A stretch of DNA of 64,000 nucleotides from contig NC_054689.1 of assembly GCF_011074885.1 (NCBI RefSeq), positions 1,860,001 to 1,924,000 on the forward strand, given 5' to 3'. The notes under the pieces were generated by a model. That model did no database searches. It had not been told where the DNA came from and worked only from the letters and a program-made list of their open reading frames with translations. Source of the stretch: Brettanomyces bruxellensis. Lineage: Eukaryota > Ascomycota > Pichiomycetes > Pichiales > Pichiaceae. This document shows positions 20,713 to 29,755 of the stretch, one piece after another. How positions within the stretch are numbered: the stretch's first letter is position 1; every line of letters begins with the position of its first letter. Both the position numbers and the translations under genes were made by a program.

Positions 20713-21300
20713 TATTAGGTAATCTATTATTATATGTCATTAGATTTATTTGTTTTGAGATCTGAACTTATTCTAAAATAACGAAGATTTAAAATAATAT
20801 CTAATAGAGACAATCCTGGATAAAATGCACTAACTGTGTATGTTAGGGAATCAGCAGAAAAATAATTATGCGCGATCATAATTCTGTTTCTGAGAATTAA
20901 ATCTTTTTTTTTTTTTTATTATGTATGATTACCTCACTTTATTTTCCTTTTTATTTTTACTTTACTTTACCTCTTTTTATATAACTTGTTTCTTCTACGA
21001 AGGGACGAGACCCGATAGCCTATTTTGCAATACTACTAGTTCGACTCCACTTTGATGGTAACAGAGTAAAGGAAGTAAATTCATTTTCTTCTATGGTGAT
21101 ACATACACAATTGTTAGAATGTTAAAGGCATTAACATTATCACACAGACCACTTGGTACATTTATATCCACCCACTTAGGTAACCGACCTTACAATTGTC
21201 TGAATCTCCCCGACTGCTAGGTTCTTATTAGTTCTATTAAAGAAGGAGTTTGATAGCTAAAGCCCGGGAGTAACTCATAAGGTCTCTCTTAACTCTGACA
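20686..21300 (+). repeat. 3' LTR of the Ty1/copia element (615 bp)
   Basis: This copy has the same length and, by eye, the same sequence as the 5' LTR, with the same TGTCGGAC and CTCTGACA ends. It is followed by the AATAC duplication at 21301-21305. Confidence 0.95.
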
Positions 21301-21305
21301 AATAC
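21301..21305. repeat. Target-site duplication, right copy
   Basis: AATAC directly follows the 3' LTR and matches 14548-14552. Confidence 0.9.
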
Positions 21306-21490
21306 AATGTTTCACAGATAGTCATAAGATAAGAAATGTGAAACAAGATAAGAAGTATCAAATAACAATCTTAATAATCTGTCAACTATCCTTAAATGGA
21401 TTTGGTAATCTTTCTAAAAATCCTTATACTTTAGGTTATTAAAAATAATATTTTGTTACCATCAGTCTTCCAATTTCCATTTTTGTATTT

Positions 21491-21576
21491 GGAGGATTGG
21501 CCGAGTGGTCTAAGGCGGCAGACTTAAGATCTGCTGGATTAGCATATCCGCGCGAGTTCGAACCTCGCATCCTTCA
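21491..21576 (+). tRNA. tRNA-Leu (anticodon UAA)
   Basis: An 86-base class II tRNA is visible. The acceptor strands GGAGGAT and ATCCTTC pair with one G-T wobble. The anticodon stem GCAGA/TCTGC encloses CTTAAGA, giving anticodon TAA. A variable arm and the T arm GCGAG-TTCGAAC-CTCGC follow, with discriminator A. No intron and no encoded CCA are present. A T-rich terminator (TATTTTTTTATT) follows. The B-box matches GGTTCGAAN-type sequence. The copia element ends 190 bp upstream. Confidence 0.95.
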
Positions 21577-21706
21577 TATTTTTTTATTAATTCATCTCTT
21601 TTTATGAGAGATGCTTTCTTTTTTTCTCTTTGAAAGAACTTTCTATAAACATGACGTTAAGCAGACCCATTGCAAATGAACATACCTCAGACATTCTTTA
21701 AATAAT

Positions 21707-21724
21707 ATGAATAATGGATTATAA
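21707..21724 (+). promoter_or_regulatory. Upstream ORF overlapping the PRP11 start
   Basis: An ATG at 21707 opens a five-codon frame ending at TAA 21722-21724. It overlaps the PRP11 ATG (21714) in another frame. It would lower PRP11 translation if the mRNA starts upstream of 21707. Confidence 0.45.
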
Positions 21725-22364
21725 TAATCGTATTGGTTCCAAAAAAGGAAGCGGTGGAATTGCGGGAGATGCAGAAACAAACCAGTATCGAAAGGAGAGG
21801 CTACGAAAGCTTCTTCTTTCAAAAGTGGATATTGAAGCGGATCCATATGTTATAAGAAATCATATGGGTGTTTTAGAATGCAAACTTTGCTTTACAACTC
21901 ATTTTTCTGAGGGATCATATCTAACACATACTCATGGTAGAAAACACCAATTTAATCTTATGAAAAGGGTCGAAGCTGAGAAAAGGAGCTCAAGCGCAAA
22001 CGAGGACAAAACACAAGGTATATCCGATCTACCTAAAAGAAAGTTTATGAAGATCGGAAAACCAGCCTACAGGATTAGTAAAGTCAGAGATCCCGTCACC
22101 CTAGAAAAAGGGCTCACGTTCCATTTGAAATATCCAAAAATTAAAGATGATATTACACCATGTTACAGACTAATGTCATCTTTTGAACAGGATGTTGAAC
22201 CAAGCAATCCAAAATTCCAGTATGTTATTATCAGTGGTGAACCATATGAAAACATAGGATTTAAGATTCCTAGCTTTAAGGTTGATTTGAAGGCGGATAA
22301 AACATGGGAATTTTGGGACCGGGATACCAAGGAGTATTTTATTCAAATTCTTTTTACTAAATAA
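21714..22364 (+). CDS. PRP11: Pre-mRNA splicing factor Prp11 (SF3a subunit 2)
   Basis: The 216-residue protein is the SF3a66/Prp11 subunit of the U2 snRNP complex that helps recognise the branch site. The N-terminal SKKGSGGIAGDAETN motif is highly conserved. Next comes the RKERLRKLL helix and a matrin-type zinc finger (ECKLCFTTH ... HTHGRKHQ, about 55-78), followed by the C-terminal beta domain with the end-motif WEFWDRDTKEYFIQILF. S. cerevisiae Prp11 is 266 residues. It starts 137 bases downstream of the tRNA-Leu gene and converges on NUF2. Confidence 0.93.
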   Translation: MDYNNRIGSKKGSGGIAGDAETNQYRKERLRKLLLSKVDIEADPYVIRNHMGVLECKLCFTTHFSEGSYLTHTHGRKHQFNLMKRVEAEKRSSSANEDKTQGISDLPKRKFMKIGKPAYRISKVRDPVTLEKGLTFHLKYPKIKDDITPCYRLMSSFEQDVEPSNPKFQYVIISGEPYENIGFKIPSFKVDLKADKTWEFWDRDTKEYFIQILFTK

Positions 22365-22422
22365 GCAAGATAGAGGCGTAAATGCCAAATATATTAATGA
22401 TACAAACAATTTTATGTTGAAA

Positions 22423-23829
22423 TTAAACTTGGCCATCATGAAATGACTTCATTAGTTGCTTTTGTGATTTGATCTTTTTCACGATTTCAGACTTATAAAG
22501 TTTGATATGTGATTCAAGTTTGTTCAATTCAAAATTAGCCTCTTTGCATTCAAACTCAAAACCACGCCTTAATTCTGCCATTCTACCTTTCCAACTTTCA
22601 ATTTGCGCGCGCTTATTATCCGAATCAATCTCTTGATTCGCCTTTTTAGTTATTAATGTATCTAGTCTTTCTTGGTTGTCGTGAACCTTTTTTTCCAATG
22701 ACCTCATTTTTTCAACATAGAAGTTGGTCAACTTCTGGATTCGGTCATCACTGTGCTGAAGCTGTCGTTTGGCTTGCGATATTCGAACAGAATAGTCTGC
22801 GATCAGATCATTACTATGTTCCATTCGATCCTTTAGTTCTTTCAATTTACTGTTCGAATCTTCATGCTTATTAACTTCAACCTGCGCAACATCTAAAAGC
22901 TTATTCAAGCTCCGAAATTCCTGGGTCAATATTTGAAAAGATTCTAATGCAATCGCAACATTTTTCGATTTGCCCTCAAGCTCGTTTAATTTAAGCCGCT
23001 CTTCCTTTAGCGAATCTTCCATTTTTGAAATAAGCTCTCGTATCCCTTCTGGCGACTCTTTAATATAAGGTTGAATCTTTTCAAGCTCTTTTTCAGAGGC
23101 TTCGTATAAGGCACCTTGGGTTTCAAGCTCTTTAACCAAACTTGCCTTGCTGGACTTATACTTTGTATGTGCAGATGCTAGCCTTTGCTGACTTCTTTGG
23201 AGATTCTTCAACTTAGCTTCAAGCTCACTGCTGCTTTGATCGACACTTTCAGCAGTCAAGCCATTAATATTTTGTTCATTTCTCAAAGATGCCACACGCT
23301 CTTGAATGTCCTCATAACTGCGATGTTCATCTTTATATTTTATAATAACATCATCACTGGATTCCAGTAGCTCATCACAATTACTCATCCTTTCTTCCCT
23401 AAATCGTGCAAAATTAATTATTGCGCTTAAAATGATACGCACTCTGACGGGCTCTGGCTTGAAAATGTCCTTAATACTGAAATCGTCGACTCCACAGTCA
23501 CACATAAATTTGTAGACGACGTGCTTGGCTGCAACAATATTCATAGCATTGTGCAAACTTTCCTCTTCCATAGAATCATTGATATGCGTTTCTTCTATTT
23601 GCTTGTGAAGCGTAAATGGTGATATATATAAGAATTTATCAATGATTTGTTCAATTAAGCTGTTCATAAAACTTGATGTTGGCTTTACCAAGGTATCTTC
23701 ACTTATACCGAAGTCTAACGCGTCAAATACTTCGATTATCTCTGAAGCATCTAATATTGGAAATTTGTAGCGTGCTTTAGAAACGGTAGATGCCCTTGAA
23801 GTTCTGTATATTGCACTCGGACGTGCCAT
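22423..23829 (-). CDS. NUF2: Kinetochore protein Nuf2 (Ndc80 complex)
   Basis: The 468-residue protein is the Nuf2 partner of Ndc80 in the microtubule-binding outer kinetochore. The N-terminal calponin-homology region (about 15-145) has the family motif FPILDASEIIEVFDALDFG. The rest (about 165-468) is a long coiled coil. The start is taken at the ATG at 23829 (MARPSAIYR), which places the conserved region normally; the frame extends 25 codons further only from a non-ATG codon. S. cerevisiae Nuf2 is 451 residues. It is divergent from SLX1. Confidence 0.92.
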   Translation of the reverse strand: MARPSAIYRTSRASTVSKARYKFPILDASEIIEVFDALDFGISEDTLVKPTSSFMNSLIEQIIDKFLYISPFTLHKQIEETHINDSMEEESLHNAMNIVAAKHVVYKFMCDCGVDDFSIKDIFKPEPVRVRIILSAIINFARFREERMSNCDELLESSDDVIIKYKDEHRSYEDIQERVASLRNEQNINGLTAESVDQSSSELEAKLKNLQRSQQRLASAHTKYKSSKASLVKELETQGALYEASEKELEKIQPYIKESPEGIRELISKMEDSLKEERLKLNELEGKSKNVAIALESFQILTQEFRSLNKLLDVAQVEVNKHEDSNSKLKELKDRMEHSNDLIADYSVRISQAKRQLQHSDDRIQKLTNFYVEKMRSLEKKVHDNQERLDTLITKKANQEIDSDNKRAQIESWKGRMAELRRGFEFECKEANFELNKLESHIKLYKSEIVKKIKSQKQLMKSFHDGQV

Positions 23830-24109
23830 GATGCGAATAATGACTATTTGGTGAATTGTTACACCCGGATTTCCTGTGAAAGAACAGAGAAGATGAATGC
23901 TCAAAAAATAAAAACTAAGGATGTTTCGCTTCTATTTGTTTACTAAGTATAATGTTAACCTCACTTTCGTTATCAGTTTTTTTTTATTTTTTTGAAAAAA
24001 TTGTAGATCGGTATCAAATTGTCATTTAAAGAAAACATCATTTATCCGACATAGCATCGTAATCAATAGATATTAGCCAATTAAATAATATTGATTCAGT
24101 GATTTCAAG

Positions 24110-25078
24110 ATGTCACAGGGAAAGTGCATTTCTGATGAAATAAAAATGCCACAGTTATATGGGGTTTACCTTCTCAGATCTTTGAGAAAGAAGAACTCTT
24201 TCTATATTGGATCAACTCCAGATCCATATAGAAGGCTTCGACAACATAACGGTGAACTTACAAGGGGAGGAGCCTATAGAACTAGACGAAATGGATTTAG
24301 ACCTTGGAAAATGGTACTGTTTGTTTATGGCTTTCCATCGAATGTTAGTGCTCTCCAATTTGAACATGCATGGCAGCATGCATATCAAACAAGACATATT
24401 CCAGTGTGTAAGAGAAGACATAATGGGAAAAGACATACTGGAAGTGGAACTTCTGTGGATGAGAAACTAGCAAATTGTCGACTGCTTCTTTGCTCAGATT
24501 CGTTTAAAAGACTTGGGATTCAAATTGCTGTATTTGACAAAGAAATCTATCAAGTGTGGATCAAAAATAAATTTCATATTTTGATACCAGATTATGTGCA
24601 CATGAATATAAGAATGGAAGATTTACATACAGAAGAGGATAAAGACGATAATGATGCCTGCTTTATAAAAGGGGGAAATTATTTACAGATAAAGCAGTTT
24701 AAAGAAAGCGTTTATACCTCAGAGGAAGAGCTCAAATCGGATTCGATAGCGAAGACTAAGATGTCAAATATGACAAATAGTTGCTCTATTTGTGCCAAAG
24801 AAATCGATCAAAAGTTAGATCTTGTAGTGTACTGCATTTATAAAGACTGCTTGGCCACATATGATTTAAAATGCTGGGCACAATCCATGCTGAATGAGAA
24901 ACAACTAAATGAAGAAAACAATGAAAAACAAAAACAAAGTTCAATCAAGCCTATCATACCAATACGTGGACATTGCCTAAAATGCAAAAGGGTCAATTTT
25001 TGGAATACAGTGATCCGGAACGCGTTACACGTAAAAGATGAGTTACAATCTACGCAATCTTCACAGTTAGATGAATAA
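24110..25078 (+). CDS. SLX1: Structure-specific endonuclease subunit Slx1
   Basis: The 322-residue GIY-YIG nuclease works with Slx4 to cut branched DNA such as Holliday junctions and flaps. The GIY-YIG domain (about 12-95) shows YGVYLLRS, FYIGSTPDPYRRLRQHN, the RRNGFRPW stretch and the catalytic Glu in ALQFEHAWQ. The C-terminus holds the cysteine-rich RING-like domain, CSICAKEI ... CIYKDC ... CWAQ ... GHCLKCKRVNFWN. S. cerevisiae Slx1 is 304 residues. It converges on CNE1 with about 95 bases between stops. Confidence 0.94.
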   Translation: MSQGKCISDEIKMPQLYGVYLLRSLRKKNSFYIGSTPDPYRRLRQHNGELTRGGAYRTRRNGFRPWKMVLFVYGFPSNVSALQFEHAWQHAYQTRHIPVCKRRHNGKRHTGSGTSVDEKLANCRLLLCSDSFKRLGIQIAVFDKEIYQVWIKNKFHILIPDYVHMNIRMEDLHTEEDKDDNDACFIKGGNYLQIKQFKESVYTSEEELKSDSIAKTKMSNMTNSCSICAKEIDQKLDLVVYCIYKDCLATYDLKCWAQSMLNEKQLNEENNEKQKQSSIKPIIPIRGHCLKCKRVNFWNTVIRNALHVKDELQSTQSSQLDE

Positions 25079-25172
25079 AATCACATAGACCCAACGAAGA
25101 ATTAAAAATTAGAACACATAGAAGAGTACAATGTTCAAAATTTTTATAACAAAAAAGAAACCATGCTTTGTT

Positions 25173-26888
25173 TCAACGTTTGAAAGCTGCAGTTTCATTT
25201 TTCTCAGATTCTGTGGACTTCTCAGCCGGCTTAATTACCTCAGCATTAGAATTTTGCTCCGAGGAAGTATTCTCGTCAGTGGAACCATCAACGGATTCCG
25301 TACCTGTAGAAATCCTACCAGTTATAAGCTGTAGTACAGCAGACCAGAAACCGTAAATCAACGTGAAGAAACTCAAAAAAATCGAAGAGTACAAAACAGC
25401 CTCTCCTGGTCTATTTAACAGTGTGTGTATAGGATCGGAACTCAAGCTAAGAACATAAGCATTGGCTCCTCTGAGGAAGAGGACAACCTTAACGACAACT
25501 GAATCAAGCAAAGACGATATCCAAGAGTCATCATCTTTGGTAGAAGAAGCTGGCTTCTCTGGCTCATAATCGGATGAAGGTGCACTTGCTGCAGCTTCTT
25601 GTTGCTCTATTTTGAGCTTTGGAAGGAATGTTGAATTTCCAATATCTTCTGCTTCATCAATAGAGTGTCCTAAATATATATTGTCAAACAAAATGGAATC
25701 AGTCATTGTCCACAATTCAAATCCAATTGCCCCAATAGGTTCCAAATCCGCCGGAGTTCTGTCATCATAATAATCAGGATTCTGAATCAATCTTGGTTTC
25801 CATTCACCCTTATAATTTGGGTTTTTAACCATAGGAGGGAACCATTTCCCCTTAAACCTAGGGTTTCTAACCTTAGGGGCTTCCCAAGGACCACAACCAT
25901 GATTTTCACAGTTTTGATTCTTGATTAATGGAGCTTTCCATTTACCATCCTCATCATCATCCCAATATTCAGGCTTTGTTGCCTCGGGGTCTGGTACTGA
26001 AGCAGGCATATCCTCATCCCAATCAGATGGTTTGATGGCAGTGGTATCTGGAATCATAAAAGGTTCATCTTCATCCCAGTCATCTGGTTTAGTTGCATTC
26101 GGATCCCTTACAAACTCCTCTTCCACCCAATCATCCGGCTTTTTGTCTTTCTTATCCACAACTTCTTTAGCTGGATTGATATCAAAGAAATGTTTATCAA
26201 ATAAAGATCCTGCTCTGACGACATCACCATCAATTCTAATTTCAAATTCCTGGGTGGGCTTAAGTATCAGAGTGTACAAGACACTGGTCTTGACAATTCT
26301 AGCCATGGGTGGTACTTTTAAAACCTTTTCCTCATATTTTCCTGTAATTGGGTTTTTTCTTTTAAAAATGAAATGAACTTTGTTGGTCGAACCACATTTA
26401 TCGGGGCCGAACATAATTTGATAAGGTGTCTCATCACTGAACTGTTCTGGAATAACATCTTGCGCATCCGCACTCAATAACTTGACATATGCCCCACCGC
26501 AGTTTAAACCCTTCTGCAATTTCACTTCATATTGTAAAACAAGTGTGCTATTTGTGTTGTCAAATACTTTTTTTAAGGGAACACTAATAGCATGAAGTGC
26601 TGCCTCAGACTTAACAACTAGACCTTTGTCTCCCTTAAATCCGGCATTGACAGTGGACTCTTCAATTTCCCATTTTCCATTATAAGCCTTTCCGCCATTT
26701 TTTTTTGCATTGGATGCTTTCCATTGATGCAAATTTGTATCAAATTGTTCGAAGAAAGAATCATCTGCTAGTACTTTGGTGTAAGGTTCAAACTGTGGAT
26801 GAACAATTCCTTTCTTTGAATTGACATTCGCATCAACAACTGATATTAACAGAGCCACTCCACCAAGAACAATTGGTGAAAGCTTCAT
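25173..26888 (-). CDS. CNE1: Calnexin, ER lectin chaperone
   Basis: The 571-residue type I membrane protein is the ER lectin chaperone that binds monoglucosylated glycoproteins. It has a signal peptide (about 1-20), a beta-sandwich lectin domain and a proline-rich arm with repeat motif 1 (KPDDWVEE, KPDDWDED, KPSDWDED, KPEYWDDD) and motif 2 (GKWKAPLIKN, GPWEAPKVRN, GKWFPPMVKN, GEWKPRLIQN). This gives four of each, the full set. A transmembrane segment (about 495-520, YSSIFLSFFTLIYGFWS) leads to an acidic cytosolic tail of about 45 residues. S. cerevisiae Cne1 (502) has almost no such tail. Confidence 0.95.
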   Translation of the reverse strand: MKLSPIVLGGVALLISVVDANVNSKKGIVHPQFEPYTKVLADDSFFEQFDTNLHQWKASNAKKNGGKAYNGKWEIEESTVNAGFKGDKGLVVKSEAALHAISVPLKKVFDNTNSTLVLQYEVKLQKGLNCGGAYVKLLSADAQDVIPEQFSDETPYQIMFGPDKCGSTNKVHFIFKRKNPITGKYEEKVLKVPPMARIVKTSVLYTLILKPTQEFEIRIDGDVVRAGSLFDKHFFDINPAKEVVDKKDKKPDDWVEEEFVRDPNATKPDDWDEDEPFMIPDTTAIKPSDWDEDMPASVPDPEATKPEYWDDDEDGKWKAPLIKNQNCENHGCGPWEAPKVRNPRFKGKWFPPMVKNPNYKGEWKPRLIQNPDYYDDRTPADLEPIGAIGFELWTMTDSILFDNIYLGHSIDEAEDIGNSTFLPKLKIEQQEAAASAPSSDYEPEKPASSTKDDDSWISSLLDSVVVKVVLFLRGANAYVLSLSSDPIHTLLNRPGEAVLYSSIFLSFFTLIYGFWSAVLQLITGRISTGTESVDGSTDENTSSEQNSNAEVIKPAEKSTESEKNETAAFKR

Positions 26889-27198
26889 CTTTTCAAATAA
26901 GTCTTCTTTATATATATTGGAAGTCTAAACTGTATGTAAATTTGCCATTCGAATTCTTTTTGAAGAAAAATAACATAGAGTTGCGAGTGCGGGGACTTTA
27001 TATACTCGCGCTTCGATAACCCGGCAATATGGAGAACGTGTAGGAGAGGAAGAAAAATCCAGAAAACAGTTTTCCAGCGAATAATACAAATCGATACAAT
27101 CCTTAAAAAAAAAACATCACACTACTGAAGTAACACAATTATTATAATCAGAAAACTTGATACAATCCTTATACACAACAAAGAAACATACTCACAAT
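26889..27198. promoter_or_regulatory. CNE1 promoter and aminotransferase 3' region
   Basis: These 310 bases lie between two minus-strand genes, so they hold the CNE1 promoter and the 3' end of the aminotransferase gene. A string GAACGTGTAG near 27032 contains an ACGTG core like that in unfolded-protein-response elements, but this is weak. No gene is seen. Confidence 0.4.
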
Positions 27199-28557
27199 CT
27201 ATTTCTCGTAAAGATTTTCGTGTACATGCCTTATTGCTATTCCAAGTCTTCTGGATCCTTCATAAAGATCTTCATATTCACCGGAAGCGTATGTTGCCCT
27301 GAACCCAGCCATCACCATATCATCTATCATAAACCAATGCCCTTTTGTTAGATATATTTTCTCTTTAAGTGCTTGATCATAGACCAAATCTTCTAATTCT
27401 AGTGCCCATTCAGAATCATCTTCACTTCTGTCAAGTTTTGGAAACTTATCTAATTGAAGTTTAATCCATAAAAACATACCACTAGATGGCTTATTCCAGG
27501 AACATAATGATTTTGGAAGATACTTATCGAAAGCATCTAAAATGATATCTCTTCTACGACGATAATTTGCTTGAATATATTCAATCCACTGATGAAAACC
27601 TCGCTGCCTCCACTCTTGCATCAACATATAAACAATTAGTTGAGACGGAGCGGCTGCCGAATGAATGCTCAACTCATTCATCATAGTTAGCTTTTTAACA
27701 AAAAATTTATTTGCGGTAACAACACTGATTCTCATTCCTGGCATCATCATCTTGCTGAAGGAATCAATTCTTAATACACGCCCATCATTGTCGAACTTTA
27801 AAAGAGAAGGAACATTTTTAGCCGAAGGATCCAATTGTAAATGGAAATATGGATCATCTTCTACAACAAGAATATCATGCTTTTGGCAAATTTGTAACAA
27901 ATCTTTCTTTCTTTGTATAGTCATAGTAATGCCAGAGGGATTTTGTCCAAAAGGCATGCAGTAATAAAATTTCGGCTTTCTATATTTTTTGGTACGCTCG
28001 TCCTCATACCAATTCGTAAGAATCATATCAAGATCATTGACATCGACACCATCTGCATCCATTTTTACACCAAAGACTTTTAATCTTAATGGCTTACAGG
28101 ATTCCAAGAAACAAGGATATGTCAATTCTTCCGCCAAAATGGTATCAATCTCTGGATCACAAATCATTCTGAGAATCTGATCAAAAGATAAGGTTGCACC
28201 TGACTGAATAAGGCAATCCCAGTCACGGAACGCAGGCTTGTGAAATTCTTCTATATGCCCATGTGTCCATTTTTTAAAATAAGTTGTTCCACTAGCAGAC
28301 ATATACTGACACATTTGATAAATTTCTGAGGCACCTTCCTTTGAATTGGCATCATCTTCATTGGAGCCAATAGCTGTTTTCTTAAAGTTTGAGTCAGGAG
28401 TTGTGTACTTAATGGACAATCCTTTCAATGGAAAACAGTCAGAATGTGGCATTCCGCATCCAAAAGATATGATATCTGGCCCACCGACTGTTTTCATAAC
28501 AGAAGGATGCCGATTTTTTGCCTCAACACTTAAAAATCTATTCCAATCTTGCGTCAT
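27199..28557 (-). CDS. ARO8/ARO9: Aromatic amino-acid aminotransferase (Aro8/Aro9 family)
   Basis: The 452-residue PLP-dependent class I aminotransferase has the family landmarks: the glycine-proline entry ISFGCGMPHSDCFP, the cofactor motifs GQNPSGITM and VVEDDPYFHLQL, and the PLP lysine in RIDSFSKMMMPGMRISVV. The pattern VLRIDSFSK...VTANKFFVKKL resembles Aro9 (catabolic, aromatic 2-oxo acid forming) more than Aro8. It is shorter than S. cerevisiae Aro9 (513). Aminoadipate aminotransferases share this fold, so substrate range is inferred. The gene is divergent from BCY1 across 1.2 kb. Confidence 0.85.
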   Translation of the reverse strand: MTQDWNRFLSVEAKNRHPSVMKTVGGPDIISFGCGMPHSDCFPLKGLSIKYTTPDSNFKKTAIGSNEDDANSKEGASEIYQMCQYMSASGTTYFKKWTHGHIEEFHKPAFRDWDCLIQSGATLSFDQILRMICDPEIDTILAEELTYPCFLESCKPLRLKVFGVKMDADGVDVNDLDMILTNWYEDERTKKYRKPKFYYCMPFGQNPSGITMTIQRKKDLLQICQKHDILVVEDDPYFHLQLDPSAKNVPSLLKFDNDGRVLRIDSFSKMMMPGMRISVVTANKFFVKKLTMMNELSIHSAAAPSQLIVYMLMQEWRQRGFHQWIEYIQANYRRRRDIILDAFDKYLPKSLCSWNKPSSGMFLWIKLQLDKFPKLDRSEDDSEWALELEDLVYDQALKEKIYLTKGHWFMIDDMVMAGFRATYASGEYEDLYEGSRRLGIAIRHVHENLYEK

Positions 28558-29755
28558 GGTTTTAATTCGACTTTGCTTTAGGATATAACAGCAGTAGGAT
28601 CTTAGGACACAGGTACACTAAGATGACTGAAAGAAACTAAGTTTGACAATTATTATTTATATCTATATTTTTTCTTTCATTTTAGGGATAATTATTAGAA
28701 TCTAGAAGGGAATTTGAGCAGGTTTATATACAGAAGGATAAGGGATACCATCCTTTTGTAAAATATACGCTGAATCCAATGGTAACAATAAAAAATTAAT
28801 AAAAGTACCAGATTCAGTTAAGCGCGCACCTTATTTTTTCAGCTAATGGTATCTATCCCCGATCGAAAACCTTACGTTGACACGCTTTTAAACCTTCCAG
28901 CTTTTTTGAACAATAAACTTAAACTTATAAGTACCTTCGATTATTATTCTTTTGCTTTAAAGGAAAAGAACGAAGATGGATACGATATAAGGCCACATCA
29001 AACGTAGCAATATAAAATATTATGGAGGGGAATAACGCAGACGCTAATCGGCAAGCATTCATTATTTATTATGATAAAGATGCCTAACCGTTTTCCTATA
29101 ACCGTACTGCTTTTTGGAAATTATATTAGTCTCATTTTACATTTATTCATAAATAGTGAGAGTAACACAAGAAGATGCGATCTGTCGGAGTAATTTCCCT
29201 TCATTTTCAGATACGAAGTTAACATTGCTACATTTAATTTGGGAGGAACTCAATCATAGATGACAGTATATTACATTTCCATACATTATATTATGTCGCA
29301 GCATCTCCTTTCAGAAAAAAGTCGTTATAATTTCGAATTTAGACAGAGTGCGTTTCACCGGAACGTTAGCCTCCTAGTCGCTGCCGACTTTTAATCCGCC
29401 TTCGCAATTTAACCATATCACCAAAATTATATTTCCGTACAAGAATTTTATGTAGCACAGCCTTTCTCTAATGCCCTCGACACAACACACAATTCCTAAA
29501 TTTTATTTTTTTTCTCTGGCTGTGGTTGTTGTGGTATTAGAGGCTGCAGAATTAAGAATATATCAACTATCGTTCATAGGTTCTGACAAGCTAGTTCCAA
29601 ACTAGGTTTAACTGAATTCAAATAACGGGCATCGAGGGGCAGTGTATATATTTTATCAGAAATAAACCAAAAGGGTAAACTTTTGCATTCAGACTTTTCA
29701 TTCGGTATTCAAGTATATTACATTTCTTATTCGCATCGGCTCGCAGACATCTAAA
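28558..29755. promoter_or_regulatory. Long divergent promoter region (aminotransferase/BCY1)
   Basis: These 1,198 bases hold no gene I can support. The in-frame sequence upstream of the BCY1 ATG is open back only to TAA at about 29671-29673 and shows no dimerization-domain motif. A usual TACTAAC-type branch site in front of BCY1 was not found. Confidence 0.5.

Larger units (their letters stand above)
14553..21300 (+). mobile_element. Ty1/copia (Pseudoviridae) LTR retrotransposon, full length but with broken genes
   Basis: The 6,748-bp element has two 615-bp LTRs, a primer-binding site, gag remnants and pol in the order protease, integrase, reverse transcriptase, RNase H. Integrase before reverse transcriptase is diagnostic of Ty1/copia. 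It is flanked by a perfect AATAC duplication. The coding part has a stop after 12 codons in the first gag frame (15317-15319), further gag stops, a frame change at an A7 run (16776-16782), an in-frame TAG in integrase (16970-16972) and a frame change near 18,840. LTR identity implies a recent insertion, so the lesions were probably already in the template and the proteins came from another copy. Confidence 0.95.

Noticed and set aside
23830..23904. 25-codon N-terminal extension of NUF2
   Set aside because: The extension has no ATG and the conserved protein starts normally at 23829.
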